This document shows positions 23,620 through 32,040 of a stretch of DNA of 64,000 nt, piece by piece. Positions within the stretch are counted from its first letter, which is position 1. The number at the start of each line of letters is the position of its first letter. A model generated the notes under the pieces. That model saw nothing but the letters and a program-made list of their open reading frames with translations, was not told the origin of the DNA and did no database searches. Location: the NCBI RefSeq assembly GCF_003339505.1, contig NZ_QPIW01000001.1, positions 372,001 through 436,000 of the forward strand. The letters are read 5' to 3'. The DNA is from Runella aurantiaca (lineage in GTDB: Bacteria; Bacteroidota; Bacteroidia; Cytophagales; Spirosomataceae). Both the position numbers and the translations under genes were made by a program.

Positions 23620-24670
23620 GACTAGACGTTTGATTGCACAGAGTTTTATGCAGCGACTCTTGGGCCAGCAACCGGTAGAAAACGCTGTTATTGAGTTGAA
23701 TAATTTACTGGCTACTCAATCAATTCTGACGATAAAGTTGACCGATCTGGCTGCGATTGAACAACGATATGGTTTGGCATTGAGCAAATTTATGCTCAAC
23801 TTGGAAGAATTTTATGCCGTTTACTTCAACTACCAATTAACCAATCAGCTGTTACTGGGTGATGGCTTGGCTGAACTGAATCATCTGCGGACATTGCTTC
23901 AACTTCCCTGTCAATCAGTTGAGATGATCCATAACCGTATCGGAGAAAATGCCTATCGGCAACGGGTAGAGAAGGCCATTGTGTATGGACAAATAACTGC
24001 CGTAGACAAAGCTGCGCTGTTGGATTTACAGGTGGCAATTTCTATTTCTTCCGAGTTGGCTGAAACCATTTTTGGCGACGTTTGCCGGGCTCACCTTAAT
24101 CGGTTAATTAAGCAATTAAGTGCCAATGCTCGAATTACTCCCGATGAAGAACAGCAGCTGTATCGTACCGTTAAGAATTTAGGCGTACAATTGAGTGCTG
24201 AAGCAGAGCAGGAAGTCGAACGTTTTAAGCGATATTGGGCTATTGAAAACAAACCCTTGATAGCCATCGAAGTGGCCACTGCTCTGCAAAAGTCTGAAGT
24301 ATGTTACTTACATGCCAAAGGTATTCAATGGTACGAAGAACGGGCAACTTCCCGGCGTAATAATTATTACGACCATTACGAATTTGATCGGTCTTTTGAC
24401 CTGCTGGATTTACAATCAAACAGTTCACCTACTCAAAGAGAAACATTTCCGATAATCAAGCGTATTAATGTTGGCGAACTTTATCTAACTAATAAACGGC
24501 TTATTTTTGAAGGAACGGAGAAAGTTACCTCCGTCAAATTGAATACTATCAATACTGCTAAGGTTTACAAGCAGGGTATATCCATAAACAAATTAACCGG
24601 TAAAGATATGCTGTTACTTATGAATCGTGACGCTGATGTTTTAGCTCTGCTCATTCAGCGACTGCAATAA
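23600..24670 (+). CDS. helical protein with a C-terminal PH-like (bPH/GRAM-type) domain
   Basis: Read from the ATG at 23600 (356 residues; a second ATG follows at once), overlapping the TPR gene end. The frame is open from 23411 but the extra residues lie inside the previous gene. Residues ~1-230 are helical repeats (LNNLLATQSILTIKLTDLAAI). The last ~70 residues form a PH/GRAM-like barrel with GELYLTNKRLIFEG, SVKLNTINTAKVY and LLLMNRDADVLALLIQRL, the usual pattern of bacterial PH-like domains that bind membranes or proteins. Probably a partner of the TPR membrane protein. Function unknown. Confidence 0.65.
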   Translation: MMSAVFETRRLIAQSFMQRLLGQQPVENAVIELNNLLATQSILTIKLTDLAAIEQRYGLALSKFMLNLEEFYAVYFNYQLTNQLLLGDGLAELNHLRTLLQLPCQSVEMIHNRIGENAYRQRVEKAIVYGQITAVDKAALLDLQVAISISSELAETIFGDVCRAHLNRLIKQLSANARITPDEEQQLYRTVKNLGVQLSAEAEQEVERFKRYWAIENKPLIAIEVATALQKSEVCYLHAKGIQWYEERATSRRNNYYDHYEFDRSFDLLDLQSNSSPTQRETFPIIKRINVGELYLTNKRLIFEGTEKVTSVKLNTINTAKVYKQGISINKLTGKDMLLLMNRDADVLALLIQRLQ

Positions 24671-24857
24671 AATCACTGATTTCCACACTTTTTCAAAACT
24701 CGTCTAAGGGGTCTTTCCCCTCGCGCCGCAAGGGTCTTCGATAAACGTCCCTGACCGTATCCCCCACCTTCCTTCACGGTGTTTCGTGCAGGCCGGGTGA
24801 TTTCCCTCGGACTTGGCCGCCCCTGCGTTTGCTACCCCCACCCTCGGCGGGAGCCAA

Positions 24858-24875
24858 GGTTGCATATGTGCAACC
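24858..24875. promoter_or_regulatory. palindrome just before a Shine-Dalgarno site
   Basis: GGTTGCA-TATG-TGCAACC, 7-base perfect arms, ending 11 bases before AGGAG. It may be an operator or a small RNA hairpin controlling the gene at 24897. Confidence 0.45.
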
Positions 24876-24896
24876 CATTCCCAAAAGGAGATAGTA

Positions 24897-25208
24897 ATGG
24901 AAGCAGTTAAAGGGCAAATCCGCTATATAAGTCAGCCGATAAAAATAGGAAACACCCAATGGCGGTTGGTGATTAAAGAGCGTGCGGCGCACAGAAACTT
25001 GGAAGAAGACCGTAAGCGTCTCTGCACGGAATATCAGTGGAATGATGAAGGCCGATGGCAGCCCGGTACTAATTGGCCGACTTACAATATCAATGATACT
25101 TATTTAGGTATGCCGCGCCGATTGGGCAAACTCTACGAACGGGAAAAAGAAATCATTGAGTTGCTGATTAATGGCAAGCCCATCGCCCAAATGAATCTTT
25201 TTGAGTGA
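24897..25208 (+). CDS. conserved small element protein, copy 1
   Basis: Read from ATG 24897 (103 residues) because AAAAGGAG stands 6 bases before it; the frame opens earlier at 24813 in GC-rich leader DNA. The protein (IRYISQPIKIGNTQWRLVIK, LCTEYQWNDEGRW, YLGMPRRLGKLYEREKE, ending MNLFE) has a nearly identical twin at 33844-34155. The family is not recognised; small proteins of this kind occur among core genes of integrative elements near DUF2958 and ArdC. The two copies enclose the E2-E1-JAB and RloAB cargo, which suggests a duplication made when cargo entered. Confidence 0.75.
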   Translation: MEAVKGQIRYISQPIKIGNTQWRLVIKERAAHRNLEEDRKRLCTEYQWNDEGRWQPGTNWPTYNINDTYLGMPRRLGKLYEREKEIIELLINGKPIAQMNLFE

Positions 25209-25287
25209 TTTTATCCGATAAAGATCAGTTCCGCCGTCTTTAAAAATTTTTTTTGCGGGAAGTTTTGTCTATTAAACCATCATAAAC
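24897..25287 (+). repeat. long direct repeat, left copy (pairs with 33844-34235)
   Basis: The similarity covers the whole small gene and continues about 80 bases past its stop through TTTTTGCGGGAAGTTTTGTCT and a TAAACCATC element. Copy 2 has the same orientation. Each copy lies at one edge of the 25.3-33.8 kb cargo block. Confidence 0.8.
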
Positions 25288-25304
25288 GTTTTAACGGCCT
25301 GAAA

Positions 25305-25471
25305 TAAGAAGGCTTCGATTTCGAGTTAAAAGGCAGAGCATCCCTGTCTAAAGGATATAAAATCATCGACCGGTTTTCGGAGTATATTGACATCCAAATA
25401 AAAACCCTGACACAATTTAACATCAATGAGAATCCTAAAAATACATATACCTGTAAAAATGCAAGCTGTTA
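25305..25471 (+). pseudogene. C-terminal remnant of an unrecognised protein
   Basis: A 53-codon frame with protein-like content (GFDFELKGRASLSKGYKII, DRFSEYIDIQIKTLTQFN) that ends TYTCKNASC and TAA; it opens directly behind a stop and has no start codon. It sits at the edge of the left long repeat, so it is probably a gene end left by the rearrangement that brought the cargo. Family not recognised. Confidence 0.4.
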
Positions 25472-26182
25472 AAGACTTAAAAACTCAGAGTACAATCTTT
25501 GGGCATAAAGTTTTGAAAAAAATCTCAAAATAGGCTTATATGCTACTGTTAATAATATATAGAAAGCCATTAACCATAAAGTGATCTTATATAAGATACT
25601 GGTATTATCAAGAACTATTAAATTAATACCGGAAAATATAAAACCCAATATACTTCCTCCAATCAGATTTCTTATAAAACCATATTGTATATTATAGTTA
25701 AGCAGTAGCTTACCCTTGCCTACCTTATTCCTAATTAAGCCCACTACATCTTTAATTGTGTTTTTTGCTTCATTTACATCATTTGCTTCGTCTGTTTCGG
25801 ACAATAATTGTATACCAAAATCGGTGCTGATTTTATTTCGTATTGATTCTTTGTATCTTTTCGAAAACTCATCATTCTGATATAGTAAAAAATTCGTTGT
25901 TGGAAAGCTTTTTTCACTATCAAAAAAATTGGTTTCTAAAAATTTACCAAATCCTCTCACTACAGAAACAAAAAAATAAGAAATAACCAGATAAATAGTC
26001 ACATTGAAAAATACAACGCCCATATTATTTAACTCATCCAGAAATTTTGCGTATTCACTAACTGATTTGAATAGTAGCAATAACGGTAAACAAGCAATAT
26101 AGGTTGGAAAAATTTTGGAAAAAAATTCGTATTTTGAAGGAATAATTGTTTTCATGTTCGAAAGTTTTGTAAGGATTTCCAT
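25469..26182 (-). CDS. integral membrane protein, last gene of the E2-E1-JAB operon
   Basis: A 237-residue protein with four likely membrane helices in two pairs: ~15-35 (FPTYIACLPLLLLF), ~50-72 (VVFFNVTIYLVISYFFVSVV), ~168-190 and ~195-215 (ILYKITLWLMAFYILLTVAY). A soluble charged part of ~90 residues separates the pairs. No known motif is seen. It is 132 bases behind the patatin gene on the same strand, so it is probably part of the same unit. A membrane effector or helper of the patatin would fit the defence context; this is inference. Confidence 0.55.
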   Translation of the reverse strand: MEILTKLSNMKTIIPSKYEFFSKIFPTYIACLPLLLLFKSVSEYAKFLDELNNMGVVFFNVTIYLVISYFFVSVVRGFGKFLETNFFDSEKSFPTTNFLLYQNDEFSKRYKESIRNKISTDFGIQLLSETDEANDVNEAKNTIKDVVGLIRNKVGKGKLLLNYNIQYGFIRNLIGGSILGFIFSGINLIVLDNTSILYKITLWLMAFYILLTVAYKPILRFFSKLYAQRLYSEFLSL

Positions 26183-26314
26183 AGAAAAGATTGTTGAAGC
26201 AATAGAGTGTTCAGGGTAAAATGCACTTAACCTATAAATTTCAGCGAATAACCTCGATATATTACTTCCAAAAACAGATCCTTTGTAATTATAATACTAA
26301 TTCGAGCCTTATGA

Positions 26315-27613
26315 TCAGCTCTCGAAAAGTGTTGGGCAATAGAGTCTGATTTGAAGTTCTGTCAAATTTTCAGCATGAATGATCATATCTTTAATCACCT
26401 CTTTTCTTAAACAGGTTAGATTTGTGCTTATTCTTCGGATTCTTTGCAAACGCTCATTAGATAGTGATTTGGCTGAAATTTCATTGAATCTGCACTTAGT
26501 TTCTAAATAGGCCATGATCTCCTCTTTATGGGCATCAGGTTGGTCAATCCAAGGTTGCGGTAACCGGTGTGTGTTCAGTACCTGAGCGGATACATTTTTG
26601 TCTTTCAGATGATTATAAAAGCCGGGAATGCAATTGTTGATATCCCAGCCAAGCGACTGATAAGCCACTTCTGTTCTGTGATGATTTTCATAGATATTTC
26701 GGATCATCTGAAAGTGCTTAATACGTGCCATGAATGCGTTCATTGTCCTTAGCAACAGGGTAAACGTATTATTGTAGGATTCATGAAAGGGCAGTTTATT
26801 TCCGGCATCGCTTACTATTACGATATCGCAGGCATAAGAACTGTTTTTTTGAGTCAATTTATGGATTCCCTGATTATCATAAACTCCTCCATCTACCAGT
26901 GCCGGCACAACCTTATCATACTGATCAGGATCTTTAAAATACAATTTGTCTATAAAAACAGGAGTGAAAGCAAACGGCACACACGAAGAGGCAGTAACTG
27001 CCCTGGCTACAGGGAAATTCGTATTATCAAAAAGCACCGGTGGTCGATAACGAGCGTAAGCGGAATCCTCCATTTTTCTTTTTGAGAAGGTAAAAGGACG
27101 CATCGTTTGCAGGTTGGTTGCGCCTATCGCCAACTCAGGAACTGAGCACAACTGCGACAACACAGCTCCCTGAAAAAACATATCATCGTACGCTTTCTCA
27201 ATGATTGCACTTACAGGAAGAAACTGAAACTGATACCTAACCAGAAGAAAAAGTAATACGGATAACGGAACCAATGAGAGATATGCCCATCCTGTAAACG
27301 GGAGTATCACTGATGCTAAAAGCAACAGTAATGCGGGTATTGCCACACGAAGGAAGCGCCATGATCTTAGTGTGTATCCAATTACGTTTTTGGTACTAAG
27401 TGCCAAAATCATCTTTTCCTCAAATTCTTTAAAGCTACCCTCATGCAGGCAATATGCAGCGCCGGTAATCGAACCGCCGGAAATAGTAGATAGTACGTCT
27501 ATCCGTTGAAGGATGTTGAGCTCATAGAGTTTTTTTAATGCGCCAATATGAAAGGCTGCGGCGCGGTATCCCCCTCCGGATAAAGCAACGCCTATTCTTT
27601 TGTTTTTATACAC
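26315..27613 (-). CDS. patatin-like phospholipase with an internal membrane hairpin
   Basis: A 432-residue protein. The patatin core is visible: oxyanion loop LSGGGYRAAAFHIGA (Gly13-15), nucleophile Ser45 in STISGGS, and the Asp of the dyad in ALVDGGVYDNQG. Between them, at about 85-130, lie two strongly hydrophobic stretches (IPALLLLLASVILPF, LSLVPLSVLLFLLV) that should place the enzyme in the membrane. Patatins degrade phospholipids and are the effectors of many defence systems (CapV in CBASS). It lies 11 bases after the E2-E1-JAB gene, so it is the probable effector of that operon. Confidence 0.85.
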   Translation of the reverse strand: MYKNKRIGVALSGGGYRAAAFHIGALKKLYELNILQRIDVLSTISGGSITGAAYCLHEGSFKEFEEKMILALSTKNVIGYTLRSWRFLRVAIPALLLLLASVILPFTGWAYLSLVPLSVLLFLLVRYQFQFLPVSAIIEKAYDDMFFQGAVLSQLCSVPELAIGATNLQTMRPFTFSKRKMEDSAYARYRPPVLFDNTNFPVARAVTASSCVPFAFTPVFIDKLYFKDPDQYDKVVPALVDGGVYDNQGIHKLTQKNSSYACDIVIVSDAGNKLPFHESYNNTFTLLLRTMNAFMARIKHFQMIRNIYENHHRTEVAYQSLGWDINNCIPGFYNHLKDKNVSAQVLNTHRLPQPWIDQPDAHKEEIMAYLETKCRFNEISAKSLSNERLQRIRRISTNLTCLRKEVIKDMIIHAENLTELQIRLYCPTLFES

Positions 27614-27624
27614 ATCTAATCTTT

Positions 27625-29880
27625 TTACTCTTGAACATAGACCAGCAGTTCATCAGGTGTCACTATTAGTGCACAAGTCGGTATAGGAACTGTACGGTTC
27701 AATTCCACAAGTTCAGCAATAGTCTCTTCATCCCTGGCACTTAACCTTTTCAGATTCATGGGATGTGTATGCCATTCCCCTATGTACCCAATCACATCAC
27801 CGGTCACTTTTTTGATCGCATCAATTTCAGCCGGTAAGCCAAGGGTGCCGCGAACAAATCCGCTACATGTACCATGGCTGCCTTGCGGCTCAGATATGAT
27901 GTCAAAGACATGGATCGTTTTAGTTTTATAATTGGCTATACCAATCAATACACCTCCTGTTTCTTTAGGCGCATATTGTTTACAATTGTTAAGAAGTATT
28001 TCTTTGATTCCACTCGTTAGCCGGACCTCCCATCCGCTACCGGCTTTACAGTTCAATACCTCAAAGGCCGAAACTTCTATGTATTCTGTGCTAATGCTTG
28101 GAAAACCTTTCGTTTCGTCCAGACTTGAAACTGCTACTATTCCTGACATATCGGCACTGTCCTGTGTTACTGCTTTCGACAATATTCGTGAGAATATGCC
28201 TCCATGAAAACTCAGGATGTCATCAGCCATGACAGAGGTTGTTGAACTGCAACCCAAGCCCACGTTTAAAGATGTAACTTCCCGTTGCGCATCGTTCATT
28301 CTCCAGGTGCGAAGTTTCTCATTCTTGGTAGCATAGAAACACGCGAGGTTCACTAAATCGTCCATCCTTGGATTGCGATCGTATCCTTCCGCATAAAATA
28401 AGCCAAGCGCTCCTTCATCCGCGATTTCTGCTTTGTAATACCTTATGTTTGCTGGCAATTGCTTTGATAGCAGGAAGTTCATCACCTGCACGCTCGCAGT
28501 TGTGTCAACTATGCGTTGGTAGTGCTGAAATTCACTATCCAGATAAATTGCACTGGATTTAATCGCTGCAATTTTAGCAGTGTTATCAGCAGAATAAAAT
28601 TGCCTGATTATATCTGCAAGAGCTTGCGCTTTGTTTTGACCTAGCTGATCAGCGAATAATTCATGACGGGTTAAGTTATGCGGCAACATTTTGCCGTCGT
28701 CACAAATTCCGATTTCAAGGTTTCCACTTCTTGCATCATGCAGTATAAGCTTAGAGCCCAGCGACCCGGCACCAATATAAAGTGTCGCAGGCGTCTGCTT
28801 TCTGGCAGAGAGGTAGCTGGCTATGTTTTTGCTGAAGGGTTCAATGTGGCTCTGAAGCCATATCTCGTCACTATCATCCAAAGCACCAATACCACCTGTT
28901 GGTGAGATGATTAGAAAATTTATAAACTCATAATTCCCTTTGTACCCGATTACTTTACGAGGACGTTTAATGGCAAAAATAATTGGGAGTCCAAGTCTGG
29001 TAATAGCTCCGAGTCCTTCAAATTTTAGCAATGCCTGATGTAAGTCGATTCCGCGCAGGCTGAAGAACATTTTAAGCTGTCCATAGTTTTTAGGCCTGGA
29101 CGTTAGATACAGGTCATCTATCGCACTATCGGGATCCCAAAAGACAAAAGTAAACACCGGGTTTGCGCCATGATCTTGATCTTCCTCTTTTGATAGTCTC
29201 ACAATAGCATTGTGTACAATTTCAAATGCGATAAACGGAACCGCCGCATTTGTTTGGTAAGCGTAGATATCTCCTGCTTTCAAAAGCTGCCCCCCAACAA
29301 ATAACGCTGCAGGGAGGTCAGAGACAAATCTCTGATTTTCAGAGACAACCTCGTTAATCAAATCATACCGATAGATATGCTTTGAGCTAATATTTCCCTC
29401 CAGTCTGGTAGGGTCAAATTCAGCTCCGTCTTCATCAAGCTGGCCTGTAGCTGCCTTATAAAGCCATTGGCCACCCACGTCCAGAAAATCCCTCATTTTA
29501 ATGGTTGCAAACCATTCATGGGGACTATTGCGTACAAGACATAGCCTGGCCGGCTCGTCATCCGTTGTAAAATACAAATGCGAAAGCCATGCTCGGGGAA
29601 AATCTTTCCTATCACTTAGTATAAAAGGCGCAGTGTGTGGGTACTTATTCAGTGAAAGTTGTATAAGCATAGGCTCTTCCTCACCGATATTAATGCCATC
29701 TACAGCGCCCATATTTGGTAATGATACTTTGTACGTGACAGGTACAACAATGCGCCGTTTATCAAGAATCAATACTTTGGGATTTGGTATCTCAAAGTAT
29801 TGACTGATTTCCTGTATTGCAGACTGAATTTCAACAGACAACTCACCTGCATAGGGTTGTAAAGAATTACTATGCAGCAT
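27625..29880 (-). CDS. E2-E1-JAB triple-domain protein (prokaryotic ubiquitin-like conjugation)
   Basis: A 751-residue fusion. Residues ~1-150 form an E2-like domain with a candidate catalytic Cys114 (ARLCLVRNSPHEWF). Residues ~360-580 form an E1/ThiF domain with the nucleotide loop GAGSLGS (~371-377), an Asn/Arg step HNLTRHE and a candidate cysteine Cys544 (GLGCSSTT). Residues ~600-751 form a JAB/JAMM isopeptidase with Glu640, His704-x-His706, Ser714 and Asp717 (EWHTHP…SARD). A middle region (~170-350) joins them. Known relatives (Cap2 plus Cap3 of type II CBASS, Bil and Bub systems) attach and remove ubiquitin-like proteins or prime partners; here all three activities are in one chain. No ubiquitin-like gene is visible nearby. 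Confidence 0.85.
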   Translation of the reverse strand: MLHSNSLQPYAGELSVEIQSAIQEISQYFEIPNPKVLILDKRRIVVPVTYKVSLPNMGAVDGINIGEEEPMLIQLSLNKYPHTAPFILSDRKDFPRAWLSHLYFTTDDEPARLCLVRNSPHEWFATIKMRDFLDVGGQWLYKAATGQLDEDGAEFDPTRLEGNISSKHIYRYDLINEVVSENQRFVSDLPAALFVGGQLLKAGDIYAYQTNAAVPFIAFEIVHNAIVRLSKEEDQDHGANPVFTFVFWDPDSAIDDLYLTSRPKNYGQLKMFFSLRGIDLHQALLKFEGLGAITRLGLPIIFAIKRPRKVIGYKGNYEFINFLIISPTGGIGALDDSDEIWLQSHIEPFSKNIASYLSARKQTPATLYIGAGSLGSKLILHDARSGNLEIGICDDGKMLPHNLTRHELFADQLGQNKAQALADIIRQFYSADNTAKIAAIKSSAIYLDSEFQHYQRIVDTTASVQVMNFLLSKQLPANIRYYKAEIADEGALGLFYAEGYDRNPRMDDLVNLACFYATKNEKLRTWRMNDAQREVTSLNVGLGCSSTTSVMADDILSFHGGIFSRILSKAVTQDSADMSGIVAVSSLDETKGFPSISTEYIEVSAFEVLNCKAGSGWEVRLTSGIKEILLNNCKQYAPKETGGVLIGIANYKTKTIHVFDIISEPQGSHGTCSGFVRGTLGLPAEIDAIKKVTGDVIGYIGEWHTHPMNLKRLSARDEETIAELVELNRTVPIPTCALIVTPDELLVYVQE

Positions 29881-29881
29881 A

Positions 29882-31045
29882 TTATCCCTGAGTTATAATC
29901 GTTCCTGCCGCACCGGCACCGCCTGCAGAAGCCCAAGCTGAACCTGTGGTCTTTTTAGGCGCTCTAGCCGGTCCATTAGCCGTAATATCAAAAACGATCG
30001 CCTCCGGTGCTGATTCATTCGGTTCTACAGCTGTATTCAGAAATTTGTCTTCGCTCGACAACTTTTTAATATATTCTTTTTTTGCATCAGCGTAAGGTGG
30101 ATTATCATCATTATTGACGATCTTCTTACTGGAAGCAATCACCTTTGCCTCTCTGTTACGCGCATAGTCCAATGCCTCAAGGGAAGTGGCTTGCACATCA
30201 TCTTCCGAGGTATCATTGAAGAAACTCCAGGAACAGTGGTGGGGTGCAAGAAAAAGATCCCAACTCAAAGCCTGCTGGTTGACATCATTCTTAAAACGTT
30301 TCGTACGTTCTAAAATCTGTGCCCATGTGGTATGGTCTGAATCTCCGCCGAACATTGCCAAACAGCAAAAGTCTGATTTCCAACTGTATGCTTTAAATCT
30401 TGCTTGGAAGACAATACTGGCAGAATTTTTATCCTTATCCGGGGAATCGAGGTGGATTTTGAAAGGAGCATGGATAAAGATCGAAAACGTTTCTTGATTC
30501 TTATCATTAAATCGGGTTACAACATCTCCTGGTACAGCACGCAAATGATTTAGGTCTTTATACTCTTTGTTGCTGTCATATCCGATTATTTTGATGCGGT
30601 TACCGGGCTTGTCTTTATCCGGATGATTGTTCCTATGCAGATCAAGACGCCTTTCCGCTTCGCATTGATGAGCGTCTTCGTCATCATTGGTGTACTGCTC
30701 GGCAATCATTGGTGAGAACCACATTGTGTCCATGATGATCCGATTTTCTTCGCGGTCTTCCTGTCCATACTTTGCAGGATCGCCTTGATAAAAGTTGTCT
30801 TTGAAACCATGGCAATGATCTCTATCGCCATGGGTAAGAATGAACACGTCCACGAAGTAATTTCCACTACGTTTTTGAAGAGAATTTAGTAGGTCCTTCT
30901 TAACATCGCAAATTTTCGGATCCGTACTTTCATCGGATTTCGCGGTGAGTTTACAGTCAACCAATATTCTTGTGCCGTCTTCGAGTGTGATCAGTGACAT
31001 ATCACCATTTCCCACCGGGTAGTATTTAATTGTAGGATTAGCCAT
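29882..31045 (-). CDS. metallo-beta-lactamase-fold hydrolase (ComEC-type), first gene of the operon
   Basis: A 387-residue protein. The MBL metal motif is THGDRDHCHGF (His72-x-Asp74-x-Asp76-His77), a variant of HxHxDH. The N-terminal strands (IKYYPVGNGDMSLITLEDG, ILVDCKL) are those of the ComEC/Rec2-like MBL group, and further ligands are likely in CCLAMFGGDSDH and LFLAPHHCSW. Such enzymes hydrolyse phosphodiesters or nucleic acids. It ends one base before the E2-E1-JAB start, so translation is coupled. A short Gly/Ala-rich C-terminal tail (SAWASAGGAGAAGTIITQG) is notable: it could be a conjugation or cleavage tail, which is speculation. Confidence 0.85.
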   Translation of the reverse strand: MANPTIKYYPVGNGDMSLITLEDGTRILVDCKLTAKSDESTDPKICDVKKDLLNSLQKRSGNYFVDVFILTHGDRDHCHGFKDNFYQGDPAKYGQEDREENRIIMDTMWFSPMIAEQYTNDDEDAHQCEAERRLDLHRNNHPDKDKPGNRIKIIGYDSNKEYKDLNHLRAVPGDVVTRFNDKNQETFSIFIHAPFKIHLDSPDKDKNSASIVFQARFKAYSWKSDFCCLAMFGGDSDHTTWAQILERTKRFKNDVNQQALSWDLFLAPHHCSWSFFNDTSEDDVQATSLEALDYARNREAKVIASSKKIVNNDDNPPYADAKKEYIKKLSSEDKFLNTAVEPNESAPEAIVFDITANGPARAPKKTTGSAWASAGGAGAAGTIITQG

Positions 31046-31467
31046 GGTTCACCTCCTTTGTTTTGTTGGTGAACACTATACTCATTAGTAAATCCGATAC
31101 TTTTGGCGTGGGCACAACATCTTTTGTGCCGAGCCGGCTCGTATAGCCGCCTGTTGGAAACAATTTGTTCATTTATTGAATTGTTTATGAGTTAAAAATC
31201 ACCAACCCGACTTTCATCAGGACGGTATTAATTTTCGACTCAGCAATTCGGCTATACGGAATCTATTTTGAAGCAGCGTAAAAAAGTTGCATTGTTTTAA
31301 ACTTTTGATACTTTTGCATCGTAAATAAAACCTATTCCCGTCATAGTAGTATGCTGCAGTTATACTGCACGCTGAATCTGGACATACTAAAAAGCCTTGA
31401 AGGGGTCGGATCCTTCGGGCTTTTTCCGCTTTTATAGAAAACGTATCTAATATCTAAATCACTGTTC
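31046..31467. other. intergenic region between two defence operons
   Basis: No gene. It should hold the promoter of the MBL operon (on the minus strand) and contains the terminator at 31389-31426 behind the RloB-like gene. Short inverted repeats such as GAGCCGGCTC (31130-31139) are present. Confidence 0.5.
31389..31426. terminator. intrinsic terminator after the RloB-like gene
   Basis: AAAAAGCC…GAAGG…CCTTC…GGGCTTTTT, with A and T tracts on both sides, so it can stop transcription in either direction. It stands about 40 bases beyond the RloB-like stop. Confidence 0.7.
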
Positions 31468-32040
31468 TTAGCCGGCTTGCCGCATAGAATCAAAAAATAC
31501 CAGCAGATTCGGTACAGTGAAAATTGGTACTGCTTTCGTTTCGTGAATCTTCAGTTGATTATTCACCAAAGATGCTCGACTGATGGCCATGGGTAGCCGT
31601 TCCTTTAATTCTTCATAGGCATCTATCTGATTTTTCTTATACTGCGGCCAAATCTTTTTTAGATGGGCAACTGCTGATTCCCTTGTGACAAACGAAGTGG
31701 CGTATTCTTCAAAATGCAGAATGAACCACTGCTCCAGACACAATGGGCAGTAGGCAGCGTTCAGATCATTTGCGCCAAGATATTTTAGCATACCCGGCAT
31801 TTCTACACTTGGGTTCCCGTAAAACAGCCATATGTTATCGTAAGGATTTCTGTCCCTGTTTGATTGCTTTTTTTTTCGCACCGCTTCCTTGGCAAGGGAC
31901 CAGGGATCACAGCTCCTCTGATTGGTAACTTCTACGGTAACTGCTCCTCTTAGATTATGCGGAAGTTCCATTTGCATGGACTTTGCGTAAAGATATTCGG
32001 TAGTCCCTGAACAAAAAATCAGCTCTCGGTTAGTCTTCAT
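31468..32040 (-). CDS. rloB: RloB-like protein with degenerate active-site motifs
   Basis: Read from the ATG at 32038-32040 (190 residues), which overlaps the end of the ATPase gene; a longer frame from 32130 lies inside that gene. The RloB layout is recognisable: ELIFCSGTTEYLYAKSM at the start (usual CEG..TE), VRKKKQSNRD, YDNIWLFYG, then YCPLCLEQWFILHFEEY (usual S.PCFE.W.LLHF). RloB has a Toprim-like fold. Here the first Glu-containing loop reads CSGTTE and the D-x-D strand reads FYGNP, so acidic metal ligands appear to be lost. RloA-RloB pairs are linked to abortive phage defence. The protein may keep a binding role rather than a nuclease role. Confidence 0.75.
   Translation of the reverse strand: MKTNRELIFCSGTTEYLYAKSMQMELPHNLRGAVTVEVTNQRSCDPWSLAKEAVRKKKQSNRDRNPYDNIWLFYGNPSVEMPGMLKYLGANDLNAAYCPLCLEQWFILHFEEYATSFVTRESAVAHLKKIWPQYKKNQIDAYEELKERLPMAISRASLVNNQLKIHETKAVPIFTVPNLLVFFDSMRQAG

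Noticed and set aside
25469-31045. Calling the E2-E1-JAB operon type II CBASS
   Set aside because: No CD-NTase gene with its GS…DxD core is present in or beside the operon, and the first gene is an MBL hydrolase.
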